A stretch of DNA of 64,000 bases from Shewanella litoralis. GTDB lineage: Bacteria; Pseudomonadota; Gammaproteobacteria; Enterobacterales; Shewanellaceae. The first letter of the stretch is position 1. The number at the start of each line of letters is the position of its first letter. The notes beneath the pieces were generated by a model that had not been told where the DNA came from, made no database searches, and was given only the letters and a program-made list of their open reading frames with translations. Below, piece by piece: positions 19,988 through 29,551 of this stretch. Made by a program: the position numbers and the translations under genes. The stretch spans positions 62,001 through 126,000 of the forward strand of contig NZ_WSRZ01000013.1 of assembly GCF_009828585.1 (NCBI RefSeq). Reading direction: 5' to 3'.

Positions 19988-20746
19988 GTGTACGCAGATA
20001 GCCAAAATGATATAACTCGACTTGTAGTGCGCTGCGCGCAATTACTGTTGGCCTATGGTGCTGAATCTGATCTTGTTGAAGAGATCAGTCAGCGCCTTGG
20101 TAAAGCACTTGGGCTTGCCAGTATAGAGTTGTCTATTTCTTCTAATGCGTTAGTGCTCACAAGCCTTGTGCATGGACGCTGTATTACAACAACTCGACGT
20201 ATTCGTGCTCACGGCATTAATATGATGGTTATTTGCGAACTTCAACGCATATGCATCTTAGCCGAAAAAGGTATTTATGGAGCAAACGAAGTAAGACGTC
20301 GTTTAGCCCATATAAAACCTAAAACCTACCCCGCAATTGCTGTTGTTCCTATGATAGGCCTGTCTTGTGCGAGCTTTTGTCACCTTTTTGATGGTGACAT
20401 GATCGCGAGCATAATCACCTTTTTTGCTTCTTCTATCGGCATGATGGTGCGTTTGTTTTTTGCCTCTAGACACTTCAATCTTTTAGTTAATTTTTCAATT
20501 ACCGCCTTTGTGATTACTGCCATTGCCCAAATTGGATATGTTTGGCCGATTACCACAACTCCCCAAGCGACGATGGCTGCCAGTGTGCTGATGTTAGTGC
20601 CCGGCTTCCCATTGATAAATGCGATTTCGGATATGGTTAAGGGCCACATGAATGTGGGTATTTCTCGTTGGGGGCATGCAACCTTGCTTACTCTCGCGTC
20701 GGTCATCGGTATTACGATTGCGATGCAGATGGGCGGAATATTTTAA
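19988..20746 (+). CDS. yjjP: ThrE/YjjP-type exporter subunit (large)
   Basis: First half of a split threonine/serine exporter family (ThrE/YjjP) protein, 252 aa. The soluble N-terminus (CAQLLLAYGAESDLVEEISQ) is followed by about five transmembrane helices. GTG start at 19988 after GAGGAT. Its stop overlaps the next start (TAATG), so both halves are coupled. In E. coli YjjPB has been linked to succinate export and in corynebacteria ThrE to threonine export; the substrate here is open. Confidence 0.85.
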   Translation: MYADSQNDITRLVVRCAQLLLAYGAESDLVEEISQRLGKALGLASIELSISSNALVLTSLVHGRCITTTRRIRAHGINMMVICELQRICILAEKGIYGANEVRRRLAHIKPKTYPAIAVVPMIGLSCASFCHLFDGDMIASIITFFASSIGMMVRLFFASRHFNLLVNFSITAFVITAIAQIGYVWPITTTPQATMAASVLMLVPGFPLINAISDMVKGHMNVGISRWGHATLLTLASVIGITIAMQMGGIF

Positions 20747-21216
20747 TGCTGTCCTTATTTAGTATCTTGCTACATGACGCCTTTTTCTCAGCCATACCAG
20801 CAGTGGGTTTTGCGATGGTATTTAACGTCCCTAAGCGATATTTGGTGTATTGTGCTATTGCAGGGGCGATAGGTCATAGCTTTAGAACCTTATTATTGCA
20901 GTTCTCTATGCCAATTGAATGGGCAACATTTGTTGCTGCAGCGCTTGTTGGCGTCATCACCATACAGTTTGCTAAACGCCATTTAGCGCCACCCTTGATG
21001 TACGCTGTTGCGGCGATTATTCCTATGGTACCAGGAACCTATGCTTTTAATACGGTAATCGCGTTGATTCAATTAACCGCGCAAAGCCAGGTGAGCCCAG
21101 AGTTAACGGCCCAAGTCATCCTAAATGGTTTAAAAACCGTCTTTATCCTTGGTGCATTAGCCGTTGGATTAGCGTTACCCAGTTTATTGTATTATCGCAC
21201 TCGTCCCATTATTTAA
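20746..21216 (+). CDS. yjjB: ThrE/YjjB-type exporter subunit (small)
   Basis: Second half of the split exporter, 156 aa, with four to five transmembrane helices and a conserved IIPMVPGTYAFNT segment of the YjjB/DUF3815 family. The start ATG at 20746 shares its A with the TAA of the upstream gene. It probably forms a complex with the preceding subunit. Confidence 0.85.
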   Translation: MLSLFSILLHDAFFSAIPAVGFAMVFNVPKRYLVYCAIAGAIGHSFRTLLLQFSMPIEWATFVAAALVGVITIQFAKRHLAPPLMYAVAAIIPMVPGTYAFNTVIALIQLTAQSQVSPELTAQVILNGLKTVFILGALAVGLALPSLLYYRTRPII

Positions 21217-21384
21217 TTTATAAACAGATCCTAATCATACTAAATCAAGCATTGAAATCGAGCCTTAAATTTAAGTGTAGAGTTGATGTCTGAATTTCAG
21301 CTAAGTACTATTCATCATCGTGGTTTTTCAGCTAAGCTTCTGGCTAAATAAGTCTAAGCCATTATAGAAAAGGATTACTTTACA

Positions 21385-21867
21385 ATGCGTATCGCAATGA
21401 TTGCCGCTATGGCCAATAACAGAGTCATTGGTAAAGACAACAAAATGCCTTGGCATTTACCTGAAGATTTACGCCATTTTAAAGCAATGACATTATCAAA
21501 ACCCGTGATTATGGGCCGTAAAACCTATGAGTCTATTGGGCGGCCGTTGCCTGGTCGTCATAATATTGTGATCAGTCGTAATAGTCAGCTTGTTATTGAC
21601 GGTGTCACGTGCGTACTGAACTTTGAACAAGCCCTTATTGCGGCTGGTGAATGTGAAGAGGTGGTCGTGATTGGGGGCGGTCAACTTTACGAACAATTAC
21701 TGGCTCAAGCTGACGTATTATATTTGACTATGATTGATTTAGATGTCGAAGGCGACACGCACTTTCCTCATTGGGATGATGGTTCGTGGCAGATTCAAAA
21801 CTCAGAAACTGCAACAAACGACAAAGGATTGCAATATAGCTTTAACACATTCGTAAAAAAGTGTTAA
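21385..21867 (+). CDS. folA: Dihydrofolate reductase
   Basis: NADPH-dependent reductase of 160 aa that regenerates tetrahydrofolate for thymidylate and purine synthesis; target of trimethoprim. N-terminal MIAAMANNRVIGKDNKMPWHL, with catalytic acid in LPEDLRHFK (Asp27-equivalent), NADPH site MGRKTYESIGRPLPGR and VIGGGQLYEQ. Length and motifs are standard, with no sign of a plasmid-type variant. Confidence 0.96.
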   Translation: MRIAMIAAMANNRVIGKDNKMPWHLPEDLRHFKAMTLSKPVIMGRKTYESIGRPLPGRHNIVISRNSQLVIDGVTCVLNFEQALIAAGECEEVVVIGGGQLYEQLLAQADVLYLTMIDLDVEGDTHFPHWDDGSWQIQNSETATNDKGLQYSFNTFVKKC

Positions 21868-21964
21868 ATTAATCACGTTTATACCCTGAAATTAATATGC
21901 GTCAGCGAGCTTCACTGCCCACTGTATGTATAGCGATATAACTATAAAGATAAAGGAGTGTCAG

Positions 21965-22369
21965 ATGCGTCTATTGCCTGTGGCTATTGCAGCCCTGATT
22001 GCAGCATCTTCTGTGTCAGCCCCTGCTGTTGCCAATACAGAACAATTAGTAGCAAACATTTGTGATTATGTTAAATCAGACGACAAAAATCGTTTACGTA
22101 AAAAGATGAAAGAAAGTCGCGTCAAATTGCGTAACGTTTATTCCAGCATTTCTTGTGATGGCAGCAGTTTATTGCGTACTGCCTACAGTTCAAATGCGAA
22201 TGATGTCGGTGAGTTTATCGCAAAACGTATGCCATCGTCTGACCTAGCAGCCCCTGAAGCTGATGGTAAAACCATCTTAGATTGGGCGTCGGCTAATGGC
22301 CATGACGGCGGCCCTATCACTGCAGCGATTAAAGATCGTGTAGGTGGTGGTGCCGGTGATGAAGACTAA
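21965..22369 (+). CDS. DUF3718 periplasmic protein
   Basis: Exported small protein of 134 aa, with a signal peptide (MRLLPVAIAALIAASSVSAPAVAN) and a DUF3718 core with two cysteines (ANICDYVKSDDKNRLRKKMKE and YSSISCDGSSLLRTAY). It ends in a Gly/Asp-rich tail. AAGGAG lies 6 nt before ATG 21965, deciding the start. Function unknown; ankyrin-like GKTILDWASANGHDGG may be a degenerate repeat. Found next to folA, with no functional hint. Confidence 0.75.
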   Translation: MRLLPVAIAALIAASSVSAPAVANTEQLVANICDYVKSDDKNRLRKKMKESRVKLRNVYSSISCDGSSLLRTAYSSNANDVGEFIAKRMPSSDLAAPEADGKTILDWASANGHDGGPITAAIKDRVGGGAGDED

Positions 22370-22392
22370 ATAACCTCAACTCGGGATAATAA

Positions 22393-22506
22393 ACGCCTTT
22401 CAAACAGTCCTTTGCCCCGCTAACTGCGTTGAATCGACTTACAATAGCTAGCTATTGACGCGTCAATTCGCCTTGTTAGCAGAACAAATGACAAGCTTGA
22501 AAGTGA
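22393..22506. repeat. Large imperfect inverted repeat, possible MITE-like or structured element
   Basis: The left half (CTTTCAAACAGTCCTTTG...GCTAAC) and the reverse complement of the right half (CTTTCAAGCTTGTCATTTG...GCTAAC) align over about 55 bp each with several mismatches. The centre is AATAGCTAGCTATT. No transposase or clear target duplication is seen. Confidence 0.45.
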
Positions 22507-22593
22507 GACGGGTTAACATGTTGATGTTAAATAGCATAAGTTCATCCCTTATACCGAGTTCAGGTTAAATATGTAACGTAATACGTTTTAATA

Positions 22594-22627
22594 AAAAATA
22601 CCGATAAGAAATTATCGGTATTTTTTT
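22594..22627 (+). terminator. Terminator downstream of DUF3718 gene
   Basis: AAAAAATACCGATAA-GAAA-TTATCGGTATTTTTTT: a long stem with a tetraloop and T-tract; about 225 bp after the gene, so the transcript may include the palindrome. Confidence 0.8.
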
Positions 22628-22660
22628 ATGTTTTTGTAGGCAAAAACGAAAATTAGGCAT

Positions 22661-22682
22661 AAAAAAGGCCCCTGAGGGCCTT
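22661..22682 (-). terminator. Terminator of the chemoreceptor gene
   Basis: On the minus strand AAGGCCC-TCAG-GGGCCTT is followed by Ts, about 32 bp beyond the chemoreceptor stop. Confidence 0.85.
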
Positions 22683-22713
22683 CTATCCATATGTGACAAT
22701 ATATGCCTAGCCG

Positions 22714-24735
22714 TTATACTTTAAACTCTCTTACAGAGGCTTGTAACTCTTCTGCAAGCATTGCCACTTGATGACTTGATTGTGCTGTTTGATCTGCACC
22801 TGTGGCCGTTTCTTCAGATATAGATGCAATGTGCTCTAGTTTTTCAGAAACCTGCTGGCTAACAATATTTTGCTCTTGTGCAGCATGGGCAATATGGTTA
22901 CCCGAATCATAAGCTCTGTGAACCGACTTACTGATGGTTTCAAGGGCAATATTAGCTTGTTCATTTTTCTCTACACAGCTATTAGCTTGTGTGCGTCCAA
23001 GCTCCATAACCGCAACCGCTTCTTGAGTGCCAACTTGAAGAACTTCAATCATCTGCTGAATTTCACTGGTAGAGTGTTGGGTGCGAGACGCAAGATTACG
23101 AACCTCGTCGGCAACCACAGCAAAACCACGGCCTTGTTCGCCTGCTCGCGCGGCTTCAATAGCCGCGTTTAAAGCCAATAGATTGGTTTGATCTGCAATG
23201 CCTCTGATCACATCCAAAATTGAGCCAATTGAAGCGCTGTCTGAGTGGACTTTATTAATCACAATACCTGCTTTAGCCACTTCATCTGCCAATGCGAGGA
23301 TGGTGTTTTTGCTTTCTTCTGCAAGTGACCGCATGTGCTGAGCTTCTTGATCGGCTTGCTTGATTTCGTTTAATGCTTGATCGGCACTCATTGAAACCTG
23401 TTGTGCACTTGAGCTTAATTCTGTTGTTGCGGTAGCAACCTGATCAACCTGACTTTTTTGCTCTTGAATACCAATTGTGGTTTGCGAGGTAATGGCAGAG
23501 GTTTCTTCTGCCGCCGCCGCAAGCTGATTAGCGCGGTCAACAATACCTACAATTAAGCTTCGCAAACTGTCCACTAAGCGGTTACAGTTTTTAGCCAGTT
23601 CGGCAAACTCATCATGTCCTGAATCATCTAACTTGTGGGTGAGGTCACCAGACGCTAACACGTTTAATGCCTGGTTCACTTTCTCTAAGGACTTGGTCAA
23701 AGGAGTAATAACGGCAATGCTCACCACAATGGCAACGACTATCGCAAACAACACCACGCCTAGGGTTTTATAAAATGCAGAATCAATGATGCTAAGTGCT
23801 TCATTGCTGATATCTCCAGCAAAAGTGTCAATTGATTTAGCTAATACTGTCATTTTTGCATTAACATCTTTTGCTGCAGTTTGCGTATCGTTTAATTGCT
23901 TTGTTGCAGCAAATTCATGATTGAGCTGTTGTTGCTTTAGTACAATTATTGAGTCATTACCGTTAAGCAATGTAAAGACTTTTGCGCTTTCGGCAGACAA
24001 GTCTTCTAAAATTGAGCTGCTGATAACGCCAGCACCCTGGCGGTTAATGTAGTCGATTTTGGTTGTTGCTTCGCTGACCATATAATCAAGTTCTTTAATG
24101 ATAAGGTCATACTTACTTTGTTCGGTTGCAGCAACTAAGTCGTAAATAGTCGTAATAATATTAATTAATGTGCCATCAACTAAACTGGCTGATGCGGCCA
24201 GACTGCGCTCAGTTTCATCTTCACTTGTTTCTAAGTCAATCACGTCGAGTAGAATAGACGATGAGTCATCAGCGGCATTTTCTAAGTTGCTGCGCATTTT
24301 TAAGAGTTGTTCCTGTAAGCTAAGTGCGCTTTCTCTTTCATTTAGCATGGTGTTTGCGCTTGCTTCATACACGTTATAGCTTTTTGTTAACCCGTCTAAC
24401 GGAGAGGCTAGTTGAGCCTGTTGACTGACTAAACTGCCTAAACGAGTCAAATCGCTTTTAAAACGATTGTCGAGTTCGCTCAGTTTGTTCTCGATAGCCG
24501 GAATTTTAGATGAGTGAGTACTGTAATATGCAAGTACGGCTTCGATCTGTTGCGTGCTGAGGTTTTCACTTAAAATACTGGTCGCTTCTAACGCCGGTAA
24601 GCTGACAGTTTTAAGGATGGTTGTGCCGTCCTTGATACTGTTGTTACTGAGTAGAGTTACAATCCCGAGGACCACAAGTAACAGTGTTACAACGGTAAAA
24701 CCGCCAATAACCCTGGTCGCTACATTAATTTTCAT
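22714..24735 (-). CDS. Methyl-accepting chemotaxis protein
   Basis: Chemoreceptor of 673 aa. First transmembrane helix at about residues 10-30, a helical periplasmic sensor of roughly 290 residues (four-helix-bundle type, ligand unknown), second membrane helix near 325-345, HAMP domain, then the long cytoplasmic signalling hairpin. The hairpin tip ([20 protein letters not shown], then [17 protein letters not shown]) binds CheA/CheW. It lacks a C-terminal CheR-tethering pentapeptide (ends ASVREFKV). It is an isolated gene with its own terminator, as typical for dispersed Shewanella receptors. Confidence 0.92.
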   Translation of the reverse strand: MKINVATRVIGGFTVVTLLLVVLGIVTLLSNNSIKDGTTILKTVSLPALEATSILSENLSTQQIEAVLAYYSTHSSKIPAIENKLSELDNRFKSDLTRLGSLVSQQAQLASPLDGLTKSYNVYEASANTMLNERESALSLQEQLLKMRSNLENAADDSSSILLDVIDLETSEDETERSLAASASLVDGTLINIITTIYDLVAATEQSKYDLIIKELDYMVSEATTKIDYINRQGAGVISSSILEDLSAESAKVFTLLNGNDSIIVLKQQQLNHEFAATKQLNDTQTAAKDVNAKMTVLAKSIDTFAGDISNEALSIIDSAFYKTLGVVLFAIVVAIVVSIAVITPLTKSLEKVNQALNVLASGDLTHKLDDSGHDEFAELAKNCNRLVDSLRSLIVGIVDRANQLAAAAEETSAITSQTTIGIQEQKSQVDQVATATTELSSSAQQVSMSADQALNEIKQADQEAQHMRSLAEESKNTILALADEVAKAGIVINKVHSDSASIGSILDVIRGIADQTNLLALNAAIEAARAGEQGRGFAVVADEVRNLASRTQHSTSEIQQMIEVLQVGTQEAVAVMELGRTQANSCVEKNEQANIALETISKSVHRAYDSGNHIAHAAQEQNIVSQQVSEKLEHIASISEETATGADQTAQSSHQVAMLAEELQASVREFKV

Positions 24736-25037
24736 ACAATACTCCGACTATTATTATTTGATCCTGGTTTTAATATTAAGTGATATTGATATTGAGTCGA
24801 TTAACAAATAGGTGTTTCTCAGGCAAATTTCATTAATTCTCATATTTCTATCAGTCACTTTTTTGTGCAGCATCCTGTAAGGGAATTTATTGACTTTTAC
24901 CAATGGTATTGACATACACCAATGATATTGATTAACGCTTCACTTTTATTTATAGGGTAGTTTGAGCTTTTGCAACAGGCCCTAGATAATCAATACGATT
25001 GTATTGGCTATCGGCAAATTGCTACTTTAGTTTAACG
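24736..25037. other. Intergenic spacer upstream of chemoreceptor
   Basis: 302 bp, AT-rich, presumably with the chemoreceptor promoter. No ORF or clear terminator for apaH was seen; a perfect TTTAACGTTAAA palindrome (25031-25042) overlaps the apaH stop. Confidence 0.4.
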
Positions 25038-25856
25038 TTAAATTAACCTTTTTTGGGTAATTTTTTCATTCTTTTCAAGATGCCAGAGTGTAAGGTGTTC
25101 TCCCCAGCAACAGCCTGTGTCTAATGCCATAAAATGTGGATCAGAAGTGTGACCCATTAATGCCGCCCAATGGCCAAACACAATTGTATTTTGTGGAGCA
25201 CAGCGCGATGGAAATTCAAACCATGGCGAAAGTTCAGATGACGTTTGCTGTTGTGGTGGTGTTTTACATTTAAAATCAAGGCGACCATCGGAGTGCAAAA
25301 AACGCATTCTGGTTAAGGCATTGATGCAATAGCGTAATCGATTTATACCTTGTAGCTCACTTGACCATTGTTCAGCATCTTCTGTATACATCTGTGCAAT
25401 GAGCGCCGTTAAATAATCATCTCTTTGCAGGGCAACACTGACCAGTTTTGCTTCTTGTTGCAAAGTGGCAATATCCCATTGTGGTGGAACGCCAGCATGC
25501 GTCATGATGATATTGTGTTCGGACAATGTGCGAACTAAGGGTTGTTGTCTAATCCAATCCGTTAGTTGGTTGATATCGGGTGCGTTAAGTAATTCGTTAA
25601 GATGATCTTGCGGGTGAGGGCGTTTTAATTTGCCATGAAGTGCCAGTAAATGCAGGTCATGGTTGCCGAGCACCACTTTTGCTGAGTTTTGCAGTGACTT
25701 AAAAAATCTTAATGTTGCTAATGATTCGGTTCCTCGAGCGACCAAGTCACCGACCGCCCACAATTCATCTTTAGATGGGTTAAAGTCTACTTTTTGTAAC
25801 AGTAAGGTTAGCTCTGCAAAGCAACCCTGGATGTCACCAACAAAATAGTGTGCCAT
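25038..25856 (-). CDS. apaH: Diadenosine tetraphosphatase
   Basis: Symmetrical Ap4A hydrolase of 272 aa that degrades alarmone-like dinucleoside polyphosphates to ADP. Metallophosphoesterase motifs: GDIQGC (N-terminus), GDLVARG, GNHD and THAGVPP. Last gene of the lptD-surA-pdxA-rsmA-apaG-apaH cluster, 3 bp after apaG. Confidence 0.95.
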   Translation of the reverse strand: MAHYFVGDIQGCFAELTLLLQKVDFNPSKDELWAVGDLVARGTESLATLRFFKSLQNSAKVVLGNHDLHLLALHGKLKRPHPQDHLNELLNAPDINQLTDWIRQQPLVRTLSEHNIIMTHAGVPPQWDIATLQQEAKLVSVALQRDDYLTALIAQMYTEDAEQWSSELQGINRLRYCINALTRMRFLHSDGRLDFKCKTPPQQQTSSELSPWFEFPSRCAPQNTIVFGHWAALMGHTSDPHFMALDTGCCWGEHLTLWHLEKNEKITQKRLI

Positions 25857-25859
25857 GAT

Positions 25860-26240
25860 TTACTGCAAAATGCCTGGAACGGCTAATCTAAACGCAGGAA
25901 TAGGTGCTAAAAAACGTTTACCTTGAGCATCTTCCATCCCATAAAACCCATGCATAAAGCCAACAGGCGTTTCCATGACTGTGCCACTCGAATATTGATA
26001 CGCGGTATTGGGTGAAATCGTTGGGGTCTCACCGACAACGCCAGGGCCTTTGACTTCACTTTCTTTGCCGTTTGCATCGGTAATAATCCAATGACGGTCT
26101 TTAAGAGTGACATTGCTATCACCTAAGTTGATGATGGTAATGGTATAACTAAAAAGGTATTTGTTGTCTGCAACATCTGATTGTTGTTCTAGATATTGGG
26201 TGTCGACTTTTATTTTTATCGGCGATTCGACTTGGCTCAT
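25860..26240 (-). CDS. apaG: ApaG protein
   Basis: ApaG/DUF525 fibronectin-III-like protein of 126 aa, role uncertain (linked to Co2+ and Mg2+ homeostasis in enterobacteria). Family motifs: YTITIINLGDSNVTLKDRHWII, VKGPGVVGETPTI, YQYSSG and GFMHGFYGM. I chose ATG 26240 (MSQVESP). It is preceded by a hairpin after rsmA, so apaG-apaH may be partly uncoupled from upstream transcription. Confidence 0.93.
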   Translation of the reverse strand: MSQVESPIKIKVDTQYLEQQSDVADNKYLFSYTITIINLGDSNVTLKDRHWIITDANGKESEVKGPGVVGETPTISPNTAYQYSSGTVMETPVGFMHGFYGMEDAQGKRFLAPIPAFRLAVPGILQ

Positions 26241-26262
26241 TCTACATCCTGTCTTAAAACAA

Positions 26263-26290
26263 AAGGGCATGCTCGTATTGGCATGCCCTT
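26263..26290 (-). terminator. Intra-operon hairpin between rsmA and apaG
   Basis: A perfect 10-bp stem (AAGGGCATGC / GCATGCCCTT) with an 8-nt loop; read on the minus strand it is followed by TTGTTTT. It could end or attenuate transcription between rsmA and apaG. Confidence 0.6.
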
Positions 26291-26294
26291 ATTA

Positions 26295-27101
26295 TTACTT
26301 TTTGTTGTCACACAGTAAATTCGCCATCGCGACATACTGCGGAACACTGATTTGTTCAGGCCGCATACTGGAGTCGATATTTAATGAGGCAAAATCATCA
26401 TCGGACAACAAGGCTTTTAGGTTATTTCGCAATGTTTTACGGCGCATACTAAAGGCTGTAGAACACAAATGACGTAACACACTCACATCTTTACATGGCC
26501 AAGGTTTGACTTCATATGGCAATAAACGCACTACTGCAGAGTCAACTTTTGGGGCTGGGGTAAAGCAGTGTGGCGGTACTTCAAGAACAGGTACAACCTG
26601 ACAAAAGTATTGCGCCATAACAGTCAACCGGCCATAGGCTTTAGTGCCAGGGCTTGCAGATAAACGTAACACCACTTCTTTTTGCAGCATGAAGTGCATT
26701 GTTTCAATTTGCTCTGCAAACTCAAACAAGTGGAACATCAATGGCGTTGAAATGTTATAAGGCAAATTACCAAATACTTTCATCTTTTTGCCAGGCTGTT
26801 GTAATTTCGAAAAATCAAACTGCAGCGCATCACCCTGATGAATGGTTAATTTGTCTTTGAGAATGGGGTGCTGTTGTAAACGTTCTACTAAGTCACGGTC
26901 TAACTCAACAACGGTTAGGTTATCGATGGTGTCAGCAACTGGTTCGGTTAATGCACCAAGACCTGGACCAATTTCAATCATGACATGATCATTATCAGGT
27001 GCGATAGCACCAACAATGCTGCTAATCACCCCTTGATCGGTAAGAAAGTTTTGTCCAAAACGTTTTCTGGCCGTGTGGCCTAAATGTACTTTATTGCTCA
27101 T
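26295..27101 (-). CDS. rsmA: 16S rRNA A1518/A1519 dimethyltransferase
   Basis: KsgA/RsmA, 268 aa, which dimethylates two adjacent adenines in helix 45 of 16S rRNA during late 30S maturation; loss gives kasugamycin resistance. Motifs: [14 protein letters not shown] motif [13 protein letters not shown], and the catalytic GNLPYNIS. It lies 9 bp after pdxA in the conserved operon. Confidence 0.96.
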   Translation of the reverse strand: MSNKVHLGHTARKRFGQNFLTDQGVISSIVGAIAPDNDHVMIEIGPGLGALTEPVADTIDNLTVVELDRDLVERLQQHPILKDKLTIHQGDALQFDFSKLQQPGKKMKVFGNLPYNISTPLMFHLFEFAEQIETMHFMLQKEVVLRLSASPGTKAYGRLTVMAQYFCQVVPVLEVPPHCFTPAPKVDSAVVRLLPYEVKPWPCKDVSVLRHLCSTAFSMRRKTLRNNLKALLSDDDFASLNIDSSMRPEQISVPQYVAMANLLCDNKK

Positions 27102-27110
27102 TAAAATGGG

Positions 27111-28094
27111 TTACTTACTTTTTGAGGCCAATTCGATGGCTTTGTTTAATGCACAGGTAAAACTGCCGCTATCCGCTTTGCCGGTACCAGCAAGTTCTAA
27201 TGCAGTACCGTGATCGACTGATGTGCGGATATAAGGTAAACCTAGGGTGATATTGACCGACTTGCCAAATCCTAACGATTTAAGCACAGGTAATCCTTGG
27301 TCATGATACATGGCGAGTACCACGTCAGCTTGTTCAAGATACTTTGGCTGGAATAGAGTATCTGCTGGCAACGGGCCAACAATATCCATACCTTGCGCAC
27401 GTAACTCGTTCAGCGCGGGGATCATGGTATCAATTTCTTCACGGCCTAAATGGCCATCTTCTCCAGCATGCGGGTTTAAACCACATACATAAATTTTGGG
27501 GGAACCTAAACCAAATTTACTTACCAGTTCACGGTGCAAAATGCTAATGATGTGGTGCAATCTGTCACGTGTGATGGCTTTTGCGACATACGCTAATGGA
27601 ATGTGAGTCGTCATTAAGGCAACTTGTAACCCCGGAGTGGCTAACATCATAACCACATCAGCACAGTTGGCTTGCAAGGCAAAAAACTCGGTATGGCCAC
27701 TAAAGGGAATACCAGCTTGGTTGATAATGCCTTTATGCACGGGACCCGTAACGACAGCATCAAACTCATTAGACATGTTTTTTTCGCCAGCGTAACGCAA
27801 TGTATCAACAACATAAGCACTGTTGGCTTCGTTTAATACTCCACACTCAGCGGGCTCTGCTAATGCAAAGGGTACTATGGTTAAGGTGCCTGCCGCTTGA
27901 GGTATTGGCGCTTGTGACGGTTGATAAGGTTTGAGTTGCAAAGGAAGTCCAAGTAATTTGGCTCTGCTCATCAATAAATCTGGATCGGCACAAACAACTA
28001 ACTCAGCAGGCCAAGCCTGCTGAGCGAGTTTGATGACTAAGTCGGGACCAATACTTGCTGGTTCTCCGGGAGTAATCGCAATACGTTTAGTCAT
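27111..28094 (-). CDS. pdxA: 4-hydroxythreonine-4-phosphate dehydrogenase
   Basis: NAD-dependent enzyme of 327 aa in the DXP-dependent pyridoxal phosphate pathway. Motifs: [13 protein letters not shown] (N-terminus), metal and substrate ligands in [25 protein letters not shown] and [12 protein letters not shown], and the C-terminal RTSVDHGTA. Follows surA with a 9-bp gap. Confidence 0.96.
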   Translation of the reverse strand: MTKRIAITPGEPASIGPDLVIKLAQQAWPAELVVCADPDLLMSRAKLLGLPLQLKPYQPSQAPIPQAAGTLTIVPFALAEPAECGVLNEANSAYVVDTLRYAGEKNMSNEFDAVVTGPVHKGIINQAGIPFSGHTEFFALQANCADVVMMLATPGLQVALMTTHIPLAYVAKAITRDRLHHIISILHRELVSKFGLGSPKIYVCGLNPHAGEDGHLGREEIDTMIPALNELRAQGMDIVGPLPADTLFQPKYLEQADVVLAMYHDQGLPVLKSLGFGKSVNITLGLPYIRTSVDHGTALELAGTGKADSGSFTCALNKAIELASKSK

Positions 28095-28103
28095 TGATCT
28101 TGC

Positions 28104-29408
28104 TTAACCTCGTTTTGTTTCAGGCTCAATAATTTCAATATAAGCTTCAGAGCGCATTTCATCTAACCAGTTTTGTAATTCTTCGTTAAATTTACGACGG
28201 AAGATTAACTGGTGTGCACGGTTGCTGTTAAATTGGTCGGTTGCATCAGTTGTGCGACGAGATTCAAGTTGCACAATATGCCAGCCGTGTGTGGTACGGA
28301 ATGGCTCACTGATTTGGCCTTCTTCTAAGCTGGCTAGTGTTTGAGAGAATTCAGGTACGTACATCCCAGGATCTGCCCAACCCAATTCGCCACCTTTTGC
28401 CCCTGAACCAGGATCTTCAGAATACTGTTTAGCTAACTTTGCAAAATCAGCATCACCACTACGGATTTGGGCTAAAAAGTTATCTAGCATCGCTTTAGCA
28501 CGTTCTTCCGATAAGATCGGTGATGGCTTTAAAAGAATATGGCGAGATTTAACTTCAGATACTTCTTGAGTTTGCAGTCCACGAGTGTCAATCACTTTAA
28601 TAATGTGAAAACCAGAACCTGATTTTATTGGGCCAATAATATCGCCTTTTTTAGCGCTATTAACCACTTCAGCAAACAAAGTCGGCATCTCATTGATGTT
28701 CATGAAATCCCAAATACCGCCTTCAAGGGCTTTAGGGCCAGAAGATGATGCAATAGCTGTACTACGGAAATCATCACCTTCTTTTAAACGTCTAAGGACA
28801 ATTTCAGCACGGCGACTTGAGCTTTCTAGTTGCTCACTGCTTGGATTACTTGGCACTTCAATTAAGATGTGACCGATTTGGAATTCAACATCTTTTAAGC
28901 CTTGCTCTTCGATGAGTTTGACTAAGCCACTGATTTCTTGTGGTGATACTTGAATACGACGTTGCACCTGAATACGTTGAATTTCACCTAAGGTGATTTC
29001 TTGACGCAACTGTTCACGGTATTGGCTAAAGCTGGTGCCTTCGCTTTCAATGGATTGCTGCATTTGCGCCACAGACATTTTTTGTTCTTTGGCGATATTT
29101 TCGATGGTTTGGTCTAATTGGAGATCGCCAATTTGTAAACCAATACGCTCTGCCATTTGCATTTGCAAATGAGTTAAAATAAGACGTTCGATAACCTGAG
29201 TGCGCAATGCCTCATCTGAAGGCAGGGTTTGATTCGCAGCTTTTGCGTTAGCTCGAACAGTGGTAATCATATTCTTGATTTCACTTTCAAGCACAATGCC
29301 ATCATTAATTTGTACTGATACGCGGTCTAATGCTACTGGTGCTGCAACACTGGTTTGGCTCATTGCCAGTGCGAGTAATGCAAAAATCATTTTTTTACTG
29401 TGTTTCAT
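28104..29408 (-). CDS. surA: Periplasmic chaperone / peptidyl-prolyl isomerase SurA
   Basis: Outer-membrane-protein chaperone, 434 aa. A signal peptide (KKMIFALLALAMSQTSVAA) precedes the N-terminal chaperone domain and two parvulin (PpiC) domains, the second containing SRHILLKPSPIL and YSEDPGSGAKGGELGWADPG. It supports folding of LptD, encoded just upstream. I chose ATG 29408 because AAGGA lies 8 nt ahead; an ATG six codons earlier is also in frame. Confidence 0.95.
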   Translation of the reverse strand: MKHSKKMIFALLALAMSQTSVAAPVALDRVSVQINDGIVLESEIKNMITTVRANAKAANQTLPSDEALRTQVIERLILTHLQMQMAERIGLQIGDLQLDQTIENIAKEQKMSVAQMQQSIESEGTSFSQYREQLRQEITLGEIQRIQVQRRIQVSPQEISGLVKLIEEQGLKDVEFQIGHILIEVPSNPSSEQLESSSRRAEIVLRRLKEGDDFRSTAIASSSGPKALEGGIWDFMNINEMPTLFAEVVNSAKKGDIIGPIKSGSGFHIIKVIDTRGLQTQEVSEVKSRHILLKPSPILSEERAKAMLDNFLAQIRSGDADFAKLAKQYSEDPGSGAKGGELGWADPGMYVPEFSQTLASLEEGQISEPFRTTHGWHIVQLESRRTTDATDQFNSNRAHQLIFRRKFNEELQNWLDEMRSEAYIEIIEPETKRG

Positions 29409-29551
29409 CCACAAAATCCTTGGCACATTCGATTCAATAAAACTGGCAATACATCGCCAAAATAAGGTTACTACGTCATACTCAACAGCATGTTTGTTGT
29501 TATTGGACTATGAGTTTATCGCTAGGTTCAGCAATCTATCACAAAAGATCA

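Larger units (their letters stand above)
22370..22713. other. Intergenic region with large imperfect palindrome and two terminators
   Basis: 344 bp without an ORF. It contains an imperfect inverted repeat of about 110 bp, a small TTAACAT/ATGTTAA hairpin (22513-22530), a plus-strand terminator and a minus-strand terminator. Confidence 0.6.

Noticed and set aside
22513..22530. TTAACAT/ATGTTAA mini-hairpin
   Set aside because: Only 7-bp AT-rich arms with no T-tract; too weak to call a terminator or operator on its own.
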